A stretch of DNA of 64,000 nucleotides from contig CM068583.1 in the NCBI GenBank assembly GCA_035048485.1, positions 43,429,042 to 43,493,041 on the forward strand, written 5' to 3'. The notes under the pieces were generated by a model, which saw nothing but the letters and a program-made list of their open reading frames with translations, was not told the DNA's origin and did not search any database. Positions within the stretch are counted from its first letter, which is position 1; the number at the start of each line of letters is the position of its first letter. A program made the position numbers and the translations under genes. Positions 10,401 through 19,541 of the stretch are shown here, piece after piece. Source of the DNA: Pteria penguin. Its lineage: Eukaryota > Mollusca > Bivalvia > Pterioida > Pteriidae.

Positions 10401-12800
10401 TATTTCTCGTTCAATACATATTGATTATTCCAGACATCACTAAATCCAGAATTACATAAAACATTGCGAATATTACGTAACCAATCATGGGCATCAACAT
10501 TTAATAACATTTCATTATAGAGACCTCTTAGAATACAATTGCTTGTTTTTAGTAGTTTAAGCCAATATTTAATTATTCTTATTTTACGAATAACAGAAAG
10601 GGGGAGTCTGCCAAGTTCAGTATAAACCATAAAGTTAGATGTACATCGTTTAACGTTTAAAATCATTTTACAAAACTGCATATGGATTTTTTCTACATTC
10701 ATTCCATCATGGAATCCCTACACTTCACACGCATAATTTAAAACACGTGACACATACGTATCAAACACATTAAGTTTAGTCTGTACATTTAAAAAGTTCT
10801 CATTACAAATTTTTAAGATACTGAACATACATTTTCTCCCCTGCATAGCAATGACATTTTGAGTAGTTGTATATTTACCATTGTAATTGAGGGTCATGCC
10901 CAAATAATTAAAAGAAGGGACAACTTCAACAACAGAGCCATCGTATAACCATTTATCGAGATTACTTAATTTCCCGCCATTTATTTACAGATATATCCCA
11001 TTCATCACAATATACTTTAAGTTGATTTTTTTTTGCTATTAAACTAAACTAAACTAGATCAATAGCCCTGAGTATTAGTAACGATATAACTAGATCAGTA
11101 CCCCTGAGTATTAGTGACGATATTACTAGATCAATAGATATGAGTATTAGTAACGATATAACTAGATCAATAACCCTGAGTATTAGTAACGATATTACTA
11201 GATCAATAGCCCTGAGTATTAGTAACGATATAAATAGATCAGTACCCCTGAGTATTAGTGACGATATAACTAGATCAATAGCCCTGAGTATTAGTAACGA
11301 TATGACTAGATCAATAACCCTGAGTATTAGTAACGATATTACTAGATCAATAGCCCTGAGTATTAGTAACGATATAAATAGATCAGTACCCCTGAGTATT
11401 AGTGACGATATTACTAGATCAATAGCCCTGAGTATTAGTAACGATATAAATAGATCAGTACCCCTGAGTATTAGTAACGATATAACTAGATCAATAACCC
11501 TGAGTATTAGTAACGATATTACTAGATCAATAACCCTGAGTATTAGTAACGATATAACTAGATCAATAACCCTGAGTATTAGTAACGATATAACTAGATC
11601 AATAACCCTGAGTATTAGTAACGATATAACTAGATCAATAACCCTGAGTATTAGTAACGATATTACTAGATCAATAGCCCTGAGTATTAGTAACGATATA
11701 AATAGATCAGTACCCCTGAGTATTAGTAACGATATAACTAGATCAATAACCCTGAGTATTAGTAACGATATTACTAGATCAATAGCCCTGAGTATTAGTA
11801 ACGATATAAATAGATCAGTACCCCTGAGTATTAGTAACGATATAACTAGATCAATAACCCTGAGTATTAGTAACGATATTACTAGATCAATAACCCTGAG
11901 TATTAGTAACGATATAACTAGATCAATAACCCTGAGTATTAGTAACGATATAACTAGATCAATAACCCTGAGTATTAGTAACGATATAACTAGATCAATA
12001 ACCCTGAGTATTAGTAACGATATTACTAGATCAATAACCCTGAGTATTAGTAACGATATAACTAGATCAATAACCCTGAGTATTAGTAACGATATAACTA
12101 GATCAATAACCCTGAGTATTAGTAACGATATAACTAGATCAATAACCCTGAGTATTAGTAACGATATAACTAGATCAATAACCCTGAGTATTAGTAACGA
12201 TATTACTAGATCAATAACCCTGAGTATTAGTAACGATATAACTAGATCAATAACCCTGAGTATTAGTGACGATATTACTAGATCAATAACCCTGAGTATT
12301 AGTGACGATATTACTAGATCAATAACCCTGAGTATTAGTAACGATATTACTAGATCAATAACCCTGAGTATTAGTAACGATATAACTAGATCAATAACCC
12401 TGAGTATTAGTAACGATATAACTAGATCAATAGCCCTGAGTATTAGTAACAATATAAATAGATCAGTACCCCTGAGTATTAGTGACGATATTACTAGATC
12501 AATAGATATGAGTATTAGTAACGATATAACTAGATCAATAACCCTGAGTATTAGTAACGATATTACTAGATCAATAACCCTGAGTATTAGTAACGATATG
12601 ACTAGATCAATAACCCTGAGTATTAGTTGTAATTCTAGACATTTTCACGAAATTATATGGTACATGCTAAAGTTTATTTTACACATTTTTGAGTGTATTG
12701 AAATAACATAGCATTTTATTGATGATTTATTTGTATGTATTTTATTAGATCTGATGATGGAAAACGAGTTAGCAGAGCTGTGAAGTTTACTTCGGGTTAG
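2755..12800 (+). CDS. Chitobiase-like beta-N-acetylhexosaminidase 1 (GH20), first exon not found
   Basis: Seven exons join in phase: 2755-3438, 4114-4544, 4779-5501, 5775-6021, 6529-6781, 7596-7736 and 12749-12800 (TAG stop). They give about 843 residues. Domains in order are CHB_HEX carbohydrate-binding (exon 2755-3438), GH20b (exon 4114-4544), the GH20 barrel, and CHB_HEX_C. The catalytic Asp-Glu pair is in YHFGGDEAPKHTW near residue 512. Other substrate-site motifs are DDEGWRLEIPG, WQNVWEWG and GHLWSET. From the family, it should release terminal GlcNAc from chitin oligomers outside the cell or in lysosomes. The first exon starts in phase 1, so an upstream signal-peptide exon is expected but was not seen. 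The last exon ends in GKRVSRAV followed by six more residues, with no hydrophobic tail, so a soluble enzyme is inferred. The next gene is a tandem paralogue. A possible ATTAAA poly(A) signal is at 13001. Confidence 0.9.
3790..3915 (+). mobile_element. Penelope-type 3' fragment in intron 1 of chitobiase 1
   Basis: The core GATGTGACCGGTCGACAG followed by GCATGCTTACTCC is a motif I recognise from dispersed bivalve repeats. It is also found in eroded form after the stop of the intact Penelope-like element at 52922-55873. The short open frame here does not fit the splice phases, which join exon 3438 directly to 4114. Confidence 0.65.
4719..4745. repeat. (TTC)n microsatellite
   Basis: About nine TTC triplets lie in the intron of chitobiase 1, shortly before the acceptor at 4777-4778. 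Confidence 0.9.
7390..7471. repeat. (ATT)n / (GTA)n microsatellite
   Basis: Compound triplet repeats lie in the intron before the 7596 exon of chitobiase 1. They give a hydrophobic low-complexity reading frame that runs into the real exon; only the part from 7596 is coding. Confidence 0.85.
7596..7736 (+). CDS. Exon of chitobiase 1: start of CHB_HEX_C
   Basis: The acceptor TTTTAG and donor AAG|GTGAGT bound an exon that enters and leaves in phase 2. It encodes a segment with FPGLENEYSRDDGKTW, which aligns with LPGLVIQYSTDNEKTW in the paralogue exon at 22898-23041. The exon leaves two bases (AG) of a codon that is completed 5 kb away at 12749. Confidence 0.88.
7960..8790. repeat. 23-bp tandem array grading into a 41-bp array
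   Basis: Units such as CCTGTTGTCTGGCTATAATA recur every 23 bp. From about 8578 they turn into 41-bp units that add a TAAGACTCTAAGAAGTTATG segment. The array lies inside the last intron of chitobiase 1. Confidence 0.85.
8925..9416. mobile_element. Foldback / MITE-like element with ~43-bp terminal inverted repeats
   Basis: The segment 8925-8968 recurs as its reverse complement at 9374-9416 with only a few mismatches; the shared core includes AAGCTAATC and GATAGACAATT. The interior has no coding capacity. The family is unassigned and no clear target duplication was seen. Confidence 0.6.
9604..9756 (+). repeat. 36-bp satellite, left block (about 4 copies)
   Basis: The same 36-bp unit (CCTGAGTATTAGTAACGATA core) as the long array at 11052-12630. 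It is separated from that array by an inserted LINE fragment. Confidence 0.92.
9752..11051 (-). mobile_element. 5'-truncated LINE (non-LTR retrotransposon) fragment inserted in satellite
   Basis: Minus-strand reading gives the C-terminal part of a LINE ORF2. It runs from a YCDEWDISVN-like stretch near 11000 through FNYLGMTLNYNGKY to about 10718, and then 10702-9935. The second part ends in a Cys/His segment (VCHCCVLGHVENEFHFVLECPLY) typical of mollusc LINEs. Stops and deletions break it. The flanking satellite repeats AACTAGATCAATAG at 9738-9751 and 11052-11065, which fits a 14-bp target duplication. The ends also carry a 17-bp perfect inverted repeat (9750-9766 and 11029-11045). Confidence 0.8.
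9935..10702 (-). pseudogene. LINE ORF2 C-terminal remnant
   Basis: A 255-residue open frame, broken upstream, with the sequence character of the region after the reverse-transcriptase domain in mollusc LINEs (IHMQFCKMILNV, VYTELGRLPLSVIRKIRIIKYW, then the Cys/His motif). No RT catalytic motif is left, so it cannot move by itself. I cannot name the clade from this part alone. Confidence 0.75.
11052..12630 (+). repeat. 36-bp satellite array, about 44 copies
   Basis: Units of 36 bp (CCTGAGTATTAGTAACGATA followed by a variable TWACTAGATCAATAR part) repeat over 1.58 kb. Variants such as AAATAGATCAGTACC recur at intervals, hinting at higher-order structure. Because 36 is a multiple of three, the array is open on both strands (12-residue repeats such as LSISNDITRSIT). 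It lies in the last intron of chitobiase 1, so I take it as noncoding. Confidence 0.95.
12749..12800 (+). CDS. Terminal exon of chitobiase 1, 5 kb from the previous exon
   Basis: The acceptor TTTATTAG is followed by A, completing the split codon left at 7736, then by SDDGKRVSRAVKFTSG and TAG. The paralogue's last exon reads SVSGKRTSRVVSVKV at the same place, so identity and phase agree. The 7737-12748 intron between them holds the 23/41-bp array, a foldback element, the LINE fragment and the satellite. Confidence 0.88.
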
Positions 12801-13173
12801 TTTGTTGACTGAATATATATATACTGAATTTTTCCTGAGCCAAAACATTTGGAATTTCTGAACAACGGAACTATATCTCTTCTTGTTATAGATATGTACA
12901 ATGATAGGGAGTGTATTACAATCAGTATTAATGGAGTATAACAAATAACCACTTAAATTAACCAATATCAAAAAAGAGGATAAGTGATCAAGACATTCAA
13001 TTAAAATTTAGATTGAACAGGGATAAAAGTTGCAAGATTAATTTATCTACATAAATCTAATGCTACAACAAGTCATGCTACATCAAGTATTTCTTCTATT
13101 ATTGTAGTTTGTGCAGAGAAATCTTTGTATATACATAAACATCTTCATAGATTTCTTTCTGGACTTTCAGGAA

Positions 13174-13580
13174 AAGGTCAAAGAACAGTAATTCCATTTT
13201 CTATAGGGTCCCATATTAAATTACCAAACTTCCAGCAAGATTTACACAATTTTCTACTTCTTAGCTATATATAATCCAAAATCTTTGCCAGACCCTCCTC
13301 TATCAGAAGTTTAACGGTTTATTTTAGTTATCGACCTTATTTTCGAGAAAAACCAGCTGGAAGGGGGTCACCTAAAATTTGCCAAAATTCAAATGTAAAC
13401 AACAAACCCTTTTTAGGTTATAAAAATCTTTACATGAGATAAAAATTCATGATTTTACAGCAGAATCAGTCTTTATTTGTAGATTGATCATATATTTCAT
13501 CCAATCTGAGCCCCTGATACAGTGAAATAGTAGTCCCTTTATCAGATAAGTCAATCTCGGTAATTACTGTTCTTTGACCT
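13174..13580. mobile_element. MITE-like element with 18-bp perfect inverted ends
   Basis: AGGTCAAAGAACAGTAAT at 13174-13191 is matched by its exact reverse complement at 13563-13580. The 407-bp interval is noncoding and lies between the end of chitobiase 1 and the first recognised exon of chitobiase 2. Flanking A runs prevent a clear target-duplication call. Confidence 0.55.
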
Positions 13581-13738
13581 AAAAGCATATTAACTAAAAA
13601 GTAATGTAACATGACTGTATATTCGAGTAACCTTTAATGTGTATTTCATGATGTACGTATAACATACTATGTTTTGATGTTTATTCCAAGAATTATGACA
13701 GATGTGATCGTTGACAGGGCATATTTTGATTATTTCAG

Positions 13739-16700
13739 AAGAAAGGATACGCATTCCTTCCCAACAGAGTGTAAACTACATTGCTTCTAACCTAGACACG
13801 ACGTTTGAAGTTTTGGATAATCTCGTCAATGAATATTACAATTATTCGTGTCGTTATACATTCACAAACAATGGAAACGAACCCATTAAAACAGGAAATT
13901 GGAGCGTGTATTTCCACAATATTCGATTAGTACAAGCAGATAACTTTCCCTATCCAGACGGCTACCATCTAGAGGACTGTAAGATGACTATATTTCATGT
14001 AGCAGGGAGCTTATATCGTTTCGCCCCAAGTCCTACATTTCAGCTTCCTTCGCTGTCGTCAACATCTTGTCTAATTTATGCTAAATACTGGCAGGTGGCG
14101 AGTACAGATACTATGCCAAATTGGTATATAGAGGCTGAAGGGATGGGACCAAAAGTAATTAAATCCACACTGGGAAATAGTTTATCATTCGTGAAGCCAT
14201 TTGTACGACAAGGTCAAGTTCAGAGATACCCGTCAGACAGATTTGGATTTTATTTACCACGAACTCGATTTGCATATAACTCGGATATCAAAGACTCGGG
14301 AAATGTGGGCAAGCCTGTCATTCCTACCCCCGTGCATATCAATGTGGAATACAGCAAGACTGTTACCATAGACAGCACGTGGACTGTCCTGCAATCACAA
14401 GACTTCCCTAAAGCCGTGTCATATTTCTCAGGTTTGGCTTACAAAATATATACTTATGATCCTTAATTTGTTAACGGTATCATAGTACCTTGTTTACAAC
14501 AAACACAATACTTAAACAAAATCTTTTAAAGTTTGGTATACTCTGTGTGGAGCTTGTTCAAATTTCCCTTTGAGAGTGTATAGCTGACATGTCTGTATTC
14601 TTATGGTGAGGGTATATCTGACATGCCTCTATTCTGATGGTTAGAGTATAGCTGACATGCTTGTAATTTTATGGTAAGAGTAAATCTGACCTGTCTGCAT
14701 TCTGATGGTTAGAGTATGGCTGACATGCCTGTATTCTTATGGTGAGAGTTTATCTGACATGTCTGTATTCTGATGGTGAGGGTTTATCTGACCTGTCTGC
14801 ATTCTGATGGTTAGAGTATGGCTGACATGCTTGTATTCTTATGGTGAGAGTTTATCTGACATGTCTGTATTCTGATGGCTAGAGTATGGCTGACATGTCT
14901 GTATTCTTATGGTGAGACTATATCTGACATGCCTGTATTCTTATGGTGAGAGTTTATCTGACATGTCTGTATTCTTATGGTATGACTATATCTGACATGC
15001 CTGTATTCTTATGGTGAGAGTTTATCTGACATGTCTGTATACTGCTGTTGTATACCCGTGACGCTTTCTATACATTGTGAGTCCACGCAGAGGGATTCTA
15101 ACCATAAGCGATATTTTGTCAAATGATTTGACAAGTTAAACCTGTAGCTTTCCCTGATGAGGATGTGCATGGCATACTTTGCCCAAAATTTATGTCACCG
15201 AAGGTGAAAATGTTTCAATAACGAATTACAAAAAAATGATAATATGTGAAAAAAACAGTATAGCCTTGAGATAATGATTCATGTAAAAGTAGTGTTGTTT
15301 TCTGTTTATGTTATAAAATTGTTTAAAGAGTCACAAATATACCCCGATATCTTCAAATTGTTTCATTGCAGTAAATGTGTATTAATTTATGATAGTTCCC
15401 TATCTTCCAGGTATTTTAGAAAAAGTATGACACTTTTTTAGCTCACCTGAGCGTAGCTCAAGTGAGCTATTGTCATAGTGCAGCGTCCGTCATCCGTCGT
15501 CCGTCGTTAACTTTTATACATTTTCGACTTCTCCTCCAGAACCGCTGCACAGAATTTCACCAAACTCCATAGGAAGTAAGTACTCAAGGTCTTCTACCAA
15601 GTTTGTGTTTTTTATGCCGATCCGTGATCCAAGATGGCCGCCATTGGCTCTGATTGGTTGACACATTTTCGACTTCTCCTCCAGAACTGCTGCACAGAAT
15701 TTCACCAAACTTCATAGGAAATAAGTACTCAAGATCCTCTACAAAGTTTTTAATTATTAAACTTTATTTATTTTACAACGATTAAGAAACAAGTTAACAA
15801 CTTATATAAATCTTGCTCGTTGGCACAGATCTTGGCGTAAGGGTGTCGTTTGTGTGGGAGGAAACCGGAGTACCCGGAGAAAACCCACGAAGCCAGGTTG
15901 GTGACAGCCCCACCATCTCACGTACCACACCGGGAATCGAACCCGGGTCGCATTGGTGAGAAGCGAGCGCGCTACCAACTGCGCTACCTGGCCTCTACAA
16001 AGTTTGTGTTTTTTATGCCGATCCGTGATCCAAGATGGCCGCCATTGGCTCTGATTGGTTGACACATTTTCGACTTCTTCTCCAGAACTGCTACACAGAA
16101 TTTCACCAAACTTCATAGGAAGTAAGTACTCAAGGTCTTCTACAAAGTTTATGTTTTTTATGCCGATCCGTATTCCGAGATGGCCGCCATTGGCTCTGAT
16201 TGGTTGACACATTTTCGACTTTTTCTCCAGAACTGCTGCACAGAATTTCACCAAACTTCATAGGAAGTAAGTACTCAAAGTCCTTTGCCAAGTTTGTGTT
16301 TTTAATGCCGATCCGTGATCCAAGATGGCCGCCATTGGCTCTGATTGGTTGACACATTTTCGACTTCTCCTCCAGAACCGCTGCACAGAATTTCACCAAA
16401 CTTCATAAGATGTAAGTACTCAAGGTCCTCTACCAAGTTTGTGTTTTTTATGCCTATCCGTGATCCAAGATGGCCGCCATTGGCTCTGATTGGTTGACAC
16501 ATTTTCGACTTCTCTTCCAGAAAAGCTGCACAGAATTTCACCAAACTTCATAGGAAGTTGGTACTCAAGGTCCTCTACAAAGTTTGTGTTTTTTATGCCA
16601 GTCCGTGATCCAAGATGGCCGCCATTGGCTCTGATTGGTTGACACATTTTCAACTTCTTCTCCAGATTGGCTGCACAGAATTTCATCAAACCTCATAGGA

Positions 16701-19452
16701 AGTAAGTACTCAAGGTCCTCTACCAAGTTTGTGTTCGAGATCCAGATTCCCTCAGGGGTGGATCCAGGGCGGGACCAAAAGTGCCCAAAAGAGTACCCCT
16801 CTTCAAACATCTTCTTCTCCAGAACCAGTACATAAATGGGGAAACTAATTGCATTTCAACAATCTATAAAGATGGGTTATTAAAAATTGTGTTCGGGGTT
16901 AAGATCCGTCAAATAGAAATTTACGCTTTTTTGACGTGTTTCTGGACTTAGTCATTTCAATGAAGAAAAGTGTCATGTTTTTCAGTTAATTGATATTGAT
17001 GATTTCTTAATGACTATTTTGATCACAATTGTGGTAAGGAATATTATTGTGAAAGAATTTTGTCTTTATCTCAATTTTTGGATTTTTTATGAATTCTTTA
17101 AGACTTCCAGAAAAAAAGGGGGGGGGGGGGGTTGGCCATTTTTCACATTTTCAACCTTTTCTATAAAACCACATGAAAGATTTTAATGAAACATGGAATA
17201 CATGAAGTACTAAAAGTCCTCTATCAATTTGGTAAATTTCATCCAAATTGGTTAACAGATAATGCCACCATGTCTAAAAAGTAGGTCTCACAATGGTACA
17301 TATACCACTTGGTAATTGAAATATGGAGAGTAGCGGTTCAAATCCAGCTGTGGTCAAAATATTTTTTTTTTTTTTACACATTTAAATAAGTTTTTAGATG
17401 TTTCTCAACACTCAACATATGAAATTAAGAATTTTACGTTTAAGACTTCCAAAAAAAAGGGGGGGGGGAGGCCATTTTTCACATTTTCAACTTTTTCTAC
17501 AAAACTGTTTGAAGGATTTTAATAAATCTTGGTAGAAATAAGTCACTTATGATCCTCTTCAAATTCTGTTGTTTTTGTCCAGACCTCTTTACAGGTGGCG
17601 CCACCATAGTCAAAAGTAGGTCACAAAAGAGTTCCCTCCTTTAACAATATTCTTTTTCATACGGGCTGTATACAGAGACAAACAGAAAGCATAGAAATGA
17701 TCTAGAGGGATGAGTGAAGACGTATTGTCATTTTGGTTCCCTTCCAAAATCAAATTTAAGAATTTTGTTTCGACATTTCTTTGGACTTGGTGATTCAATG
17801 CAGAAAAAAGTGTCATATTTCTTAGTTAATTGATAATGATGATTTCTTATGGACTATTGTGATCATAATTATGGTAAGGATTGTTACTTTGAAAGAATTT
17901 TGTCAATATCGCAATTTTTGGATTTTCTATGAATTTTTTAAGACTTCCAAATGAGGGTGTATAGGAACAATTCAATCACATTTTTCACTTCTGCTGTTAT
18001 ACCGCATGAAAGATTTTAATGAAACATGGAATACATGAAGTACTAAAGGTCCTCTATCAATATGGTATTAATTTCATCCAAATTGGTTAACAGATAATGT
18101 CACCATGTCTAAAAAGCAGTTCTCACAATGGTACATATACCACTTGGTAATTGAAATATGGAGAGTAGCGGTTCAAATCCAGCTGTGGTCAAAAAATTTT
18201 TTTCATTTCTTTACACATCTAAATAAGTTTTTAGATGTTTCTCAACACTCAACATATGAAATTAGGCAATTTTAAGTTAGATCTGGACAATATTTGAAAC
18301 AATTGTTGTTCATGACCCAGACTTGAAATCAGTCAACAAAAGGCCCCACCTAAAGAAAATGACTAACTTGTTGCCCTGAATGACATCTTGCAGAGACAAA
18401 GGAAATGCTTAATATCAAAATCACCTGAGTGGAAGTGCAAAAAAGTGTTGTATTTTATTCTAGCCTGAAATAAAATTTGACATATTTTCAACATCTGTGT
18501 TGACTTAGTCACATTAATGCAAAAATAAATGAATTCTTCCTTCATGCATGACTGATCATCTAGGTACTCAGGTGAGCGATATAGGCCCACTTGGGCCTCT
18601 TGTTAAAATTAATCTTAAAATTTCTGATAGTAATCTCTGTAATGCGTTCACAATCATCTCTGGTATGCAGTATTTAATTGTTGGCTGTATGCTTTGACAT
18701 TCATTGTGGATGTGACCAGCCTAACGGGAGATGCTTATTTCTCTCGGGTATATGGTCTCACTATTAGCTCCCTGGAATCCAAAATTGTGGAATATTGTTG
18801 TGGAGATTTTATTAATTTTTTATTTTATGTTATTTTCACAGATTTATTCAATATTACATCACAAAATGTTAAACCAGTTACAAAATATATAGAATTCGTG
18901 AAAGAAAACATCTCTGCTCTTGGGAATAACGTACATACAGAGGCCGAGGCATATACTCTTAACATTGATGCAGCAGCAAACAGAATATCAATTAAAGCAT
19001 CGAGCGAAGCGGGTGCTTTCAATGCAATACAAACTATGCGTCAAATGGTCGTAAGTGAAAATGGTGCCTTATCCGTGCCGGAGTGTAATATCGAAGATCA
19101 GCCTCGCTTTGAATATCGAGGTATGCATATTGATGTTGGGCGTAACTTCAAAAATAAATCAGAGGTATTAAAGTTTCTGGATGCTATGGCGTTGTACAAG
19201 ATGAATAAGTTTCATTTTCATCTGACAGAGGACGAGGGGTGGAGAATTGAAATTCCTGGACTTGAAGAGCTGACCACGGTATACCATGTCTTTATATGTT
19301 TTGTATGTCAAACTGTATATGAGATGTTGTAATTGATTGTCATTATTTGTGCGTCTTCGATCAGTCTTAGTCTAAAAATGATTGCCTATTAATGGACTTA
19401 AAGTAGACGAAATATTTTAATCAAATGCACAATATATCATAAGTATTGATAT

Positions 19453-19541
<89 letters not shown>

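Larger units (their letters stand above)
15438..18604. mobile_element. 3.2-kb inverted-repeat element common in bivalves, in intron of chitobiase 2
   Basis: The left end GCTCACCTGAG (15441-15451) is mirrored by CTCAGGTGAGC at 18567-18577. The right end continues with GGCCCACTTGGGCCTCTTGTT-type sequence that I recognise from many bivalve repeats. Inside are a 145-bp tandem array, a nested SINE, and two diverged direct copies of a ~500-bp segment about 840 bp apart (near 16911-17440 and 17755-18270). Each copy carries a GGTTCAAATCC B-box-like site. I see no transposase, so it is non-autonomous. Confidence 0.7.

Noticed and set aside
11049..12711. Long open frames on both strands (523 and 467 aa)
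   Set aside because: They are translations of the 36-bp satellite, which lies within an intron of chitobiase 1. The unit length keeps the frame open by arithmetic.
12801..13738. Signal-peptide exon of chitobiase 2
   Set aside because: The ATG-led stretches (for example near 13062) are hydrophobic only briefly, hit stops and lack a phase-1 donor.
15514..16835. Several overlapping frames of the MVKFCAAVLEEKSKMCQP type
   Set aside because: All are readings of the 145-bp array, and some cross the SINE.
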